Shown here one piece after another: positions 25,457-33,592 of a DNA stretch of 64,000 nucleotides (the first letter of the stretch is position 1; each line of letters begins with the position of its first letter). The DNA comes from Cytophagales bacterium. Lineage in GTDB: Bacteria; Bacteroidota; Bacteroidia; Cytophagales; Cyclobacteriaceae. The translations under genes and the position numbers were made by a program. The notes under the pieces are model-generated. The model made no database searches, was not told the origin of the DNA, and saw only the letters and a list, made by a program, of their open reading frames with translations. The stretch covers positions 1 to 64,000 of the forward strand of contig JAFLBQ010000011.1 in NCBI GenBank assembly GCA_017303805.1. Direction: 5' to 3'.

Positions 25457-27196
25457 GTGAGTGCGTTGTTGAAATATTTACTTGTTGTAGGCATGGTGGG
25501 CTTTGCCACCACCGCAGCCTTTGCCCAAAAAAGAAAGCCCGAAGGCAAAACGGAAGGTGCCCGCCAGCGCGAAGCCGAATTTGTATTTACCGAAGGTGAA
25601 AAGTTTTTTGTGCTGGAAGATTACAGCAAAGCCTTGTTGTATTTTCAAAAAGCGGCCGAGTTGGCCCCCGGCAATGCTACCATCTATTATAAAATAGCCG
25701 AAGTGTGGGCCAAAGGTGCTAAAGACGAAGACCAGCACCAGGCCGCGCGCAGCATCGAGCGTGCCTTGCAATTAGAAAAGAAGAACAAATATTTCTACCT
25801 GTTGGCTTCCAACATCTACGCATCGCTCAATCAATTTGATAAAGCGGCCAATGCATTAGAACTAATGCTGAAAGAAGTTAAAGGCACCGAAGAATACCTG
25901 TTTGAGTTGGCCGCACTCTACTTATATGGAAAGCGCGAAGACGAGGCCCTTAAAACTTATCAGCGGGCCGAAGGTGCTTTGGGCGTGAATGAGATTTCCT
26001 CTTCGCAAAAGCAACGTATTTACCTCGATAAAGGCAAAACCGATGAGGCGCTGAAAGAAGCCGAAAAACTGGCGCTGGCATTTTCAGACGAACCCAAGTA
26101 CACGATGGGCTATGCGGAATTATTAGCCCAAACCGGCCAACGCGATAAAGCCATTGCCTTGTTGGAAAATTACCTGAAAGAAACCGAAAGCTCCGGTTCG
26201 GTTAAGATGTTGCTGGCCGGATTGTACCGCGACAGCGGGCAAACAGAAAAATCACAAAATTATGTGTGGCAGGTGATAACCGATCCGCAAGTAAACCTGG
26301 ATAGCAAACTGCTTTTGGTAAGCACCTACAATGCCGCACTACAAAAAGGGTTTACTGCCAATAGTAGCCTCGAAAAGTTTGCGATACAGGTTGTAAAACA
26401 ACTAGAGCTGGAGTACCCGGGCGATGCCAATGTAAGCATGCTGAGTGGCGACCTGTACCTTGCTCTTAACCGCAACGAAGAGGCGATTGAAAAATATCGC
26501 AAAGCAATTTACAGCGGTAGCAGCAATTACGATGTGTGGCAAAATCTGCTTTACCTCGAATCGCAAACCAACCAGTTGGATAGCTTGTTGCATCATGCTG
26601 AAGCTGCATTGGAATACTTCCCCAACCAGGGTATGGTTTATTATTTTCAGGGGTTTGCACTTTTAAAAAAGAAACAATACCGGCCGGCCGCTACTGCATT
26701 GGAACAGGCCAAGCGGCTCTCTACTGCTAACCCGGCTTTTGTAAGCGATGTAAACGCCATGTTGGGCGATTGCTACAACGGCTCAAAAGATTTTGCCCGC
26801 TCCGACCGCGCCTTTGAAGAAGCGCTTGCATTTAATCCCAACAACGACATCGTGTTGAACAACTATAGTTACTACCTGGCCCTACGAAAAGAAAACCTTG
26901 ACCGGGCCGAGAAGATGGCCGCCCAACTGGCAAAAAATTTTCCGACTAACGCATCGTACCTGGATACGTACGCGTGGGTTTTGTTTAACCAGGAAAAGTT
27001 TAAAGAAGCCCGCAAGGTGATGGAAAAAGTAATACAAGGTAACACGGTGTCGGCCCTGCATTGGGAACACTATGGGGATATACTCTTTAAGTTGGGCGAA
27101 GTAGATAGTGCCGTTAAATATTGGCAAAAAGCGCGCGAAGGCAGCCCCGACCAAACCCGCCTGGATAAAAAAATTAGTACCCGAAGGCTAAATTAA
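25457..27196 (+). CDS. Secreted TPR-repeat protein
   Basis: The 579-residue product starts with GTG, has a signal peptide (cleavage near AFA-QK), and then carries about a dozen TPR units from residue 40 to 570. Examples are EDYSKALLYFQKAAELAPGN, NRNEEAIEKYRKAI and GEVDSAVKYWQKAREGSPD. TPR arrays bind other proteins; in this position such proteins are presumed periplasmic or outer-membrane scaffolds. It starts 10 bp after the nucleotidyltransferase, and DUF4292 follows by 39 bp. Confidence 0.88.
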   Translation: MSALLKYLLVVGMVGFATTAAFAQKRKPEGKTEGARQREAEFVFTEGEKFFVLEDYSKALLYFQKAAELAPGNATIYYKIAEVWAKGAKDEDQHQAARSIERALQLEKKNKYFYLLASNIYASLNQFDKAANALELMLKEVKGTEEYLFELAALYLYGKREDEALKTYQRAEGALGVNEISSSQKQRIYLDKGKTDEALKEAEKLALAFSDEPKYTMGYAELLAQTGQRDKAIALLENYLKETESSGSVKMLLAGLYRDSGQTEKSQNYVWQVITDPQVNLDSKLLLVSTYNAALQKGFTANSSLEKFAIQVVKQLELEYPGDANVSMLSGDLYLALNRNEEAIEKYRKAIYSGSSNYDVWQNLLYLESQTNQLDSLLHHAEAALEYFPNQGMVYYFQGFALLKKKQYRPAATALEQAKRLSTANPAFVSDVNAMLGDCYNGSKDFARSDRAFEEALAFNPNNDIVLNNYSYYLALRKENLDRAEKMAAQLAKNFPTNASYLDTYAWVLFNQEKFKEARKVMEKVIQGNTVSALHWEHYGDILFKLGEVDSAVKYWQKAREGSPDQTRLDKKISTRRLN

Positions 27197-27198
27197 GC

Positions 27199-27206
27199 TA
27201 CCTTTG
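27199..27206 (+). promoter_or_regulatory. Possible Bacteroidota -7 element before the DUF4292 gene
   Basis: TACCTTTG matches TAnnTTTG and lies 29 bp upstream of the ATG, a fitting distance. No good TTTG -33 box is seen. It may be an internal promoter of the envelope block. Confidence 0.35.
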
Positions 27207-27235
27207 GGTGGCTTTAATTTCCAAGATCGTTCGTA

Positions 27236-27982
27236 ATGCGCAGTTTACTCTTACTTGCTGGCCTGATTTTAACCTTGCAGGCATGCCACCTTAAAATTTT
27301 ACCCGTAGCCTTGCCCGATAAACCCAAACCGGTAAGTGTGGAAGAAATTGATTTCGGGTATCTGCATGGCAAAGCCCGCATGGTTTTTAGAGACGATAAA
27401 AAGGAACGCGAGGTAAAGGCTAACATTCGCATTCGCAAAGACAGTGTAATCTGGATGACGTTTTCGGTAGTTGGCGTGCAAGGCGGCAAGGCGCTCATCA
27501 ACAAAGACTCAATTACCGTGGTAAGTAATGTAGATAAAGAATATTACGTGTTCGATTACAAGGAACTCTCGGCACGTTTCAATTTTAAGATTGACTATGC
27601 CGTGTTGGAAGCCGCCATGCTGGGCAACCCCATTCGCACTCCGAACGCAGACGACCTGGGCGGCCGCGAAGGGGACTATGATTTACTCATGCAATCCGAA
27701 AACTCGGTAACCATTAAAAGCCTTATCAACCCAATTATTCGCAAAATTGAAAAAGTGGAGCTGGTTGAATCGAGCACTAACAACAAACTCATGCTCGAAT
27801 ATTCCAACTTTCAACCATTGGGCGAAAAACACCTGGCGTACAACGGAATAGTAAGCGTTTTCTATAAAACCACAGCCGGGCTCATTAACAATACCATTAC
27901 CTTCGAATACAATAAACTGGAAGTTGGCGATAAAGAATTGAAATTCCCGTTCAATATCCCCAAGCGTTATGACCGCAGGTAG
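27236..27982 (+). CDS. DUF4292 lipoprotein
   Basis: The 248-residue product has a lipoprotein signal with Cys17 (LQAC). It then shows features of the DUF4292 family, a LolA/LolB-like fold: KARMVFRDDKKEREVKANIR, RKDSVIWMTFSVVGVQGGKA, and a C-terminal FPFNIPKRY. The family is confined to Bacteroidota and could bind lipid or lipoprotein, but that is inferred from the fold. It overlaps the EnvC-like gene by 14 bp, indicating tight coupling. Confidence 0.88.
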   Translation: MRSLLLLAGLILTLQACHLKILPVALPDKPKPVSVEEIDFGYLHGKARMVFRDDKKEREVKANIRIRKDSVIWMTFSVVGVQGGKALINKDSITVVSNVDKEYYVFDYKELSARFNFKIDYAVLEAAMLGNPIRTPNADDLGGREGDYDLLMQSENSVTIKSLINPIIRKIEKVELVESSTNNKLMLEYSNFQPLGEKHLAYNGIVSVFYKTTAGLINNTITFEYNKLEVGDKELKFPFNIPKRYDRR

Positions 27983-29177
27983 GTGCTTCACACTTTTTTT
28001 TCTGCTGGCGCTCAGCCTTGCCACCCAGGCGCAAAAATCAAAAACCCAACTGCAGCGAGAAAAGCAAAAGAGTCTTGAAAAAATAAAAGAAACCGAACGC
28101 ATCCTTGCCGAAACCAGCCAGCAGAAAAAAAATTCGCTGGGCGAATTAACAGCCCTCAACCAACGCATTGCGCAGCAGGAAGCCCTCATAAAATCCATTC
28201 AGGGCGAGGTATCGTTGCTGGACTACGACATAAGCGAAAACAACCAGATAATTGATGCGCTCGCGCGCGACCTCAACAAACTGAAGCAAGAATACACTTC
28301 GATGTTGTTTGCGGCCCAAAAGGCAAGCGGTAAAATCGATAAGCTTACGTTTCTTTTTTCGGCTCAATCGTTCGATCAGATGCTGATGCGCCTGAAGTAC
28401 ATGGAGCAATACGGCAAAGCCCGGCAAGACCAGGCCGTAGCCATTCAAAAGGTACAAGGCATTCTAAAAGAACAAGTGCGGTTAACCGAAATTAAACGAT
28501 CGGAAAAAAATGCGTTACTGAATGAACAGGTAAAAGAAAATCAGCAACTAACCCAACTCAAACAAAAACAACGCACCCTGGTGCAGAGCCTTGAGAAGCA
28601 AGAAAAGCAACTGCGAAAAGAACTGGAAGAAACCCGAAAGGCCGTAGCAGAGTTAGATAACCTGATTGCAAAAATTATTAAAGAAGAAATGGAACGTGCT
28701 GCCCGCGAAGCCCGCGAACGGGATAAAACAAAAACCGGCCGCGACTTAACCGAAGCTGCCATTGCACTGTCGGCATCGTTTGAAGATAACAAACAGAAAT
28801 TTCCCTGGCCAGTAGCAGGGTTCGTATCTCAAAACTTTGGGCGCCAGGCCCACCCGGTTTTAAAAGGTATCATTATCCAAAACGATGGCATCAACATTCA
28901 AACCCGGGCTGGCGAAACCGTAAAATCAATTTTTAATGGCGAAGTGAGTGCCGTTTCGTTTACACCGGGCTTTGGCAACACCATTATTGTGCGCCATGGC
29001 GAATACTTTACGGTTTACACCGGTTTAAAGGAAATCCTGGTTAAAAAAGGGCAACAGGTTACTACCAACCAAAACATAGGCACCATTGTGGTAAATAGCA
29101 GTGGCATTCCGGAGCTTCGTTTTCAAATCCGCAAAAATTTCGATGCGCTCGACCCGCAAGAGTGGCTCAGAAATTAG
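27969..29177 (+). CDS. EnvC-like murein hydrolase activator (degenerate M23 domain)
   Basis: The 402-residue product has a signal peptide (cleavage near TQA-QK), a long coiled coil (about 22-255), and a C-terminal LytM/M23 domain (about 285-402). Catalytic metal ligands of active M23 peptidases are not intact: the usual HxxxD reads HPVLKGIIIQNDGINI without the Asp, and the usual HxH site reads TVYTGLKE. It therefore looks like EnvC, which activates amidases that split daughter-cell peptidoglycan, rather than an endopeptidase. It overlaps the DUF4292 gene by 14 bp. Confidence 0.9.
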   Translation: MTAGRCFTLFFLLALSLATQAQKSKTQLQREKQKSLEKIKETERILAETSQQKKNSLGELTALNQRIAQQEALIKSIQGEVSLLDYDISENNQIIDALARDLNKLKQEYTSMLFAAQKASGKIDKLTFLFSAQSFDQMLMRLKYMEQYGKARQDQAVAIQKVQGILKEQVRLTEIKRSEKNALLNEQVKENQQLTQLKQKQRTLVQSLEKQEKQLRKELEETRKAVAELDNLIAKIIKEEMERAAREARERDKTKTGRDLTEAAIALSASFEDNKQKFPWPVAGFVSQNFGRQAHPVLKGIIIQNDGINIQTRAGETVKSIFNGEVSAVSFTPGFGNTIIVRHGEYFTVYTGLKEILVKKGQQVTTNQNIGTIVVNSSGIPELRFQIRKNFDALDPQEWLRN

Positions 29178-29291
29178 GGTTGAACGGTAAAAATCGGGGG
29201 CGTGTGCAAAATTGGATCTATTGAAACAAATACCCCCATTTCTGTTCATTTATTCATAATTCTCTATCTTTACACCTCTTAATTATCAACT

Positions 29292-29501
29292 ATGAGCGCA
29301 ATACTTTTGATTGGAATGCCCGGCATGGGCGAGTGGGTGGTGATCGGTTTATTTGTGTTGATTTTCTTTGGCGCCAAAAAAATTCCTGAATTTGCCAAAG
29401 GTTTAGGAAAGGGCTTCCGCGAGTTTAAAGATGCCGTTAAGGACGTGAAAAAAGAAGTGGATGATGCCGGCAAAGAAATTCCCAAGATTGACGAAAAGTA
29501 A
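29292..29501 (+). CDS. tatA: Sec-independent translocase subunit TatA
   Basis: The 69-residue product has one N-terminal transmembrane helix (about 13-29), the hinge and amphipathic start FGAKKIPEFAKGLGKGF, and a charged tail, the standard TatA/E layout. TatA forms the pore that exports folded proteins with twin-arginine signals. The tatBC partners are not in the window. TATCTTTA at about 29265-29272, one base off the Bacteroidota -7 consensus, lies 20 bp upstream. gatA starts 3 bp after the stop. Confidence 0.95.
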   Translation: MSAILLIGMPGMGEWVVIGLFVLIFFGAKKIPEFAKGLGKGFREFKDAVKDVKKEVDDAGKEIPKIDEK

Positions 29502-29504
29502 GCC

Positions 29505-30932
29505 TTGAGCGGCACCGAGCTAACAGATTTACAACACCAACTTCATCATGGCACTCTAACCTGCGTTGCGCGGGTAGAGCAGTTTCTTGCAACCATCGAA
29601 TCAAAGAAACACCTCAATGCCTATTTGAGCGTGTATGGTAACGAAGCGCTTGAACGAGCGCGCGTAATCGATACAAAGATTAAAGCCCGCACAGCAGGCA
29701 AACTTGCCGGTCTGGTAGTTGGCTTAAAAGATGTGCTAGCCTACCAAAACCATCCGCTACAAGCCAGCAGTAAAATCCTTGACGGCTTTGTTTCAGAGTT
29801 TACAGCCACAGCAGTAGAGCGCCTGCTTAAAGAAGACGCTATAATTATCGGCCGCCAAAATTGCGATGAGTTTGCAATGGGCTCATCGAACGAAAACTCT
29901 GCCTTTGGTGCTGTATTAAATGAAATTGATACCACCCGGGTTCCCGGGGGGTCATCGGGTGGCTCGGCCGTAGCCGTAATGGCCGATACCTGCGATGTGG
30001 CCCTCGGCTCAGACACGGGCGGCTCGGTAAGGCAGCCGGCCGCATTTTGTGGCATCTATGGTTTAAAGCCTACCTATTCCCGCATTTCGCGCTATGGCCT
30101 GGTGGCGTATGGTTCTTCGTTTGATTGTATCGGAATTTTTTCGAAAAATCTGAAAACACTAACCCACGTACTGGAAGTAATTGCCGGTGCCGATGAGTTT
30201 GACAGTACGGTATCGCACCAACCTGTGCCGGCCTATGCGCAAGCAATAGAACAACCCGCTGGCCCGTTTAAGATCGCTTACCTTAACGAGGCGTTACACT
30301 CCCAGGCCGTGCAACCTGAAATCCGGCAGGCTTTGAAAACAAAAGTTGAGCAACTGCAACATGCGGGGCACACAGTAACCGGCATCGACTTTCCTTTAAG
30401 CGAATACATTTTACCTACGTATTATATACTGGCTACAGCCGAAGCCAGCTCGAATCTTTCGCGGTACGATGGTGTACGGTATGGGTACCGCAGCCCACAC
30501 ACCACCGATTTACAGTCGATGTACAAGAAAACCCGCTCGGAAGGTTTTGGCAAAGAAGTGCAACGAAGAATTTTGCTCGGTACTTTTGTGCTGAGTGCTA
30601 GCTACTATGACGCTTACTATACCAAAGCGCAAAAAGTAAGGCAACTGATTCGCCAGCAAACGCAAAAAATTTTTTCGCACTACGATTTTATACTCTCGCC
30701 CACCACACCCACCACCGCATTTAAAATTGGCACTCATAGCAACAACCCGGTAGAAATGTACCTGGCCGACTTATTTTCAGTTCATGCCAATGTAGCCGGG
30801 GTGCCGGCCATTTCGGTACCGTGCGGCACCGATGCACAAGGGCTGCCCATTGGCTTGCAACTTACGGCCAACGATTTCAATGAGGCCGGCCTCTTTCAGG
30901 TTTCGAAGGTAATTCAGAACTTAGCGGGATGA
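29505..30932 (+). CDS. gatA: Aspartyl/glutamyl-tRNA amidotransferase subunit A
   Basis: This amidase subunit frees ammonia from glutamine so that GatB can convert Glu-tRNA(Gln) or Asp-tRNA(Asn) to the amide. Its 475 residues carry the Ser-cisSer-Lys triad of the amidase signature family: Lys75 in VVGLKDV, Ser150 in PGGSSGGSA and Ser174 in SDTGGSVRQPA, very close to the positions in characterised GatA. The start is TTG, 3 bp after tatA, with no better codon. The next gene overlaps by 4 bp. gatB and gatC are not in the window. Confidence 0.94.
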   Translation: MSGTELTDLQHQLHHGTLTCVARVEQFLATIESKKHLNAYLSVYGNEALERARVIDTKIKARTAGKLAGLVVGLKDVLAYQNHPLQASSKILDGFVSEFTATAVERLLKEDAIIIGRQNCDEFAMGSSNENSAFGAVLNEIDTTRVPGGSSGGSAVAVMADTCDVALGSDTGGSVRQPAAFCGIYGLKPTYSRISRYGLVAYGSSFDCIGIFSKNLKTLTHVLEVIAGADEFDSTVSHQPVPAYAQAIEQPAGPFKIAYLNEALHSQAVQPEIRQALKTKVEQLQHAGHTVTGIDFPLSEYILPTYYILATAEASSNLSRYDGVRYGYRSPHTTDLQSMYKKTRSEGFGKEVQRRILLGTFVLSASYYDAYYTKAQKVRQLIRQQTQKIFSHYDFILSPTTPTTAFKIGTHSNNPVEMYLADLFSVHANVAGVPAISVPCGTDAQGLPIGLQLTANDFNEAGLFQVSKVIQNLAG

Positions 30933-32371
30933 TGACAGCCAAAACATTCGCCAGGAGCTTAAAAACCGCAGGTTTGGTTTTGGTGTGCACATTAGCGCTG
31001 CAGGTGGGCGCTCAAAATCCACTACCCGACACCCTATTGCCGGTACTTAGCATCGATACGTTGGTATGGCAAACCGATACCACTGAAATTATTCCGCTAT
31101 TTCCGGCCGAACTGGACTATATACCCGGAGAAGATACTCCCGAACTGCTAAGTGCGCGCCTGGCACGCCTTCAAAAGCAAATACCGCTAAGCTATAATGT
31201 TACCGTGCATGGGTTTATCGATTATTTTACTGTGCGCAACCGCGAGTATTCGCGTGCTATGCAACGTAAGTCTTCGCTTTATTTTCCCTTGTTCGAAAAG
31301 TACCTGCAACACTATAACCTGCCCGATGAACTAAAGTACCTTTCTATTATCGAATCGGGATTGAACCCGCGTGCCATCTCGAAAGCCCGGGCGGTTGGCT
31401 TATGGCAATTTATGTCGGGCACGGGCCGCTACTTTGGGTTGCAAACCGATTGGTATGTAGATGACCGCATGGACCCCGATAAATCTACCGATGCCGCATG
31501 CCGGTACCTATCGCAACTGTATAGCATTTTTGGCGATTGGGAGTTGGCACTGGCTGCTTACAACTCGGGCCCAGGCACGGTGCGCAAAGCCATCCGTAAA
31601 TCGGGTTATAAAAAATCTTTCTGGGAAGTGTACCCACACCTGCCGCGCGAAACACGTGCGTATGTGCCACAGTTTATTGCTATAATCTATGCGCTTAACT
31701 ATGCCGAAGCGCACAACATGCTGGAGACAGCCCGCGAGCAACACCCGCCCTTCGACACGCTTTCGGTTAATCACCACCTGCACCTGGGCACGCTGGCAAA
31801 ACTTACGGGCACATGCCTGGAAGATCTACAACGGTTAAATCCGGCTTTGCGGCATAACATTATTCCCGGTAACGGTAAAACTCATACCGTTAAAATTCCA
31901 TTGCTCGCTAAAACTGTTTTAGACTCAAACCGGGTGGCTATCTTAGACTCGGCCATGCGGGCCGGCAAGAAAGAAGCAGCCGTGTTAATGTATGCCTCCA
32001 CACCGGCCACGGGTACTGGTAATGCTACGGTTTACACCGTTGCCAATGGCGATGTGCTGGGTGGAATTGCGTTGCGCTTTCGGGTAAGTATTCAGGATTT
32101 GAAAGAGTGGAATAACCTGAAGTCGAATACAATTTATGCCGGGCAGCGCTTGCAGATTTATGGAACCGCCCCGGCCACAGCAGCCAATACGTCACCGGTG
32201 CGCACCCCGGCCGAAGCATTTGCGCCTGAAACTAAAACCTATACCGTGCAACCGGGCGATACCTTATGGGAGATCTCGCGCAGAGCAGGTTTATCGGTAG
32301 AAAAAATCAAAAGTTTAAACAACCTGAAAAACAACAACCTGCAGCCCGGGCAAAAGTTAATTGTAGGTTAG
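30929..32371 (+). CDS. Lytic transglycosylase with LysM repeats (MltD-like)
   Basis: The 480-residue product has a signal peptide (cleavage near VGA-QN) and an SLT domain (about 120-260) with the catalytic Glu near residue 142 in IIESGLNPRA, then GLWQFMSGTGRYFGL and ALAAYNSGPGTVRKA. Two LysM modules at about 368-412 and 436-480 (YTVQPGDTLWEISRRAGLS) bind peptidoglycan. The enzyme cuts glycan strands between MurNAc and GlcNAc, leaving anhydro ends. It is coupled to gatA by a 4-bp overlap and fits the wall-remodelling theme of this block. Confidence 0.94.
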   Translation: MMTAKTFARSLKTAGLVLVCTLALQVGAQNPLPDTLLPVLSIDTLVWQTDTTEIIPLFPAELDYIPGEDTPELLSARLARLQKQIPLSYNVTVHGFIDYFTVRNREYSRAMQRKSSLYFPLFEKYLQHYNLPDELKYLSIIESGLNPRAISKARAVGLWQFMSGTGRYFGLQTDWYVDDRMDPDKSTDAACRYLSQLYSIFGDWELALAAYNSGPGTVRKAIRKSGYKKSFWEVYPHLPRETRAYVPQFIAIIYALNYAEAHNMLETAREQHPPFDTLSVNHHLHLGTLAKLTGTCLEDLQRLNPALRHNIIPGNGKTHTVKIPLLAKTVLDSNRVAILDSAMRAGKKEAAVLMYASTPATGTGNATVYTVANGDVLGGIALRFRVSIQDLKEWNNLKSNTIYAGQRLQIYGTAPATAANTSPVRTPAEAFAPETKTYTVQPGDTLWEISRRAGLSVEKIKSLNNLKNNNLQPGQKLIVG

Positions 32372-32433
32372 GTTGTGACGAACCCGATGCCCCCGAATTT
32401 CCGTAAAGGCAAAGTGTATTATCCGTTTACCAC

Positions 32434-33519
32434 ATGAAGTACCTGATTCCGTTTTTAGTTATTGCAGCAATTGCCTGCACCGAACCCGGCAGTGAAAATT
32501 TGCCGGGAGCCAGCGGGCGCACGGGCGATATTTTTCTTATTATGGATTCTTTGCAATGGAAAGGGCCATTAGGCAAAACCCTGGATTCCATATTTGGCGC
32601 CCAAATGCAAGGGCTGCCGCGCAAAGAGCCCATATTTAATATGCGCTGGATAGACCCGCGCAAACTAAACTTTGTATTAAAGCAAAGACGCAACCTCATC
32701 TTTGCCGTTACCTTAGATCAACAATCACAGGGGGCCCGCCAAATTCGTTCGGCTTTTACGCCCGAATCGTTGGAGAAAATAAAAGCCGACTCCACTTTGT
32801 TTAGTCAAAACGCGCGCAACGTGTACGCCAAAAATCAGGAAGTACTATTCTTGTTTGCGCGCACCGAAACGCAATTGCTGCAACACATTCGTAAAAATGC
32901 CGCCCGCCTGGTGGACTACTTTGACCAGCGCGAGCGCGAGCGGTTAAGCGAGTCGCTGTTTAAGAGCGGGCAACTAAAAGGCATTGGGCCGATGGTGCGA
33001 AAGGAATTTGATTGCGAACTAAAAGTACCCTTTGGGTATCAACTGGCGCAGCAGGAACCAGACTTTTTATGGGTACGCCAGATTAACACCAACGATGACA
33101 AGGACGTTTTTTTTGGACGTAAAAAATACATTTCGCAAACCCAGTTTAGCAAAGACAGCCTCATTGCGTTTCGCGATGCGATTTGTAAAAAATATTTATT
33201 TGAAGACCCCGATCGGCCCGATACATACCTGGTTACCGAAACCGGAGTAGAACACAAACCGGTGCTTACACGCGAGTTTACATTCAACAAAAAATTTGCT
33301 GTAGAAATGAAGGGCCTTTGGCGCACCAACAACTTAACAATGGGCGGGCCTTTTATAGGTATTGCTTTTGTAGATCAGGAACAGGGCATGCTCTATTACC
33401 TGGAAGGATTTACATTTTCGCCAGGCAAAGATCAACGCGAAATAATGCGCGAGTTGGAAACAATTTTATATACGTTTAAAACCAGTGGAGAATTGAACTC
33501 TGCTGCCGCGCAAAAGTAA
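32434..33519 (+). CDS. DUF4837 lipoprotein
   Basis: The 361-residue product begins with a lipoprotein signal and Cys15 (IAAIAC), and fits the DUF4837 family of Bacteroidota: an early GRTGDIFLIMDSLQWKGPLG, a mid-region KGIGPMVRKEFDCELKVPFG, and a late GLWRTNNLTMGGPFIGIAF. The function is unknown; family members are periplasm-facing lipoproteins. It lies 62 bp after the LysM transglycosylase and is probably the last gene of the envelope block. Confidence 0.87.
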   Translation: MKYLIPFLVIAAIACTEPGSENLPGASGRTGDIFLIMDSLQWKGPLGKTLDSIFGAQMQGLPRKEPIFNMRWIDPRKLNFVLKQRRNLIFAVTLDQQSQGARQIRSAFTPESLEKIKADSTLFSQNARNVYAKNQEVLFLFARTETQLLQHIRKNAARLVDYFDQRERERLSESLFKSGQLKGIGPMVRKEFDCELKVPFGYQLAQQEPDFLWVRQINTNDDKDVFFGRKKYISQTQFSKDSLIAFRDAICKKYLFEDPDRPDTYLVTETGVEHKPVLTREFTFNKKFAVEMKGLWRTNNLTMGGPFIGIAFVDQEQGMLYYLEGFTFSPGKDQREIMRELETILYTFKTSGELNSAAAQK

Positions 33520-33592
33520 ATTTCCGAGTTAGAATTCTTCATTCCTGCAGGATTGATTGTAAATTGCTTGTTCACTACACGTAATTTCTTCT

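Noticed and set aside
27683-28198. Minus-strand frame of 171 codons across the DUF4292-EnvC junction
   Set aside because: Antisense to two well-supported overlapping genes; its Phe/Cys-rich product looks like a shadow.
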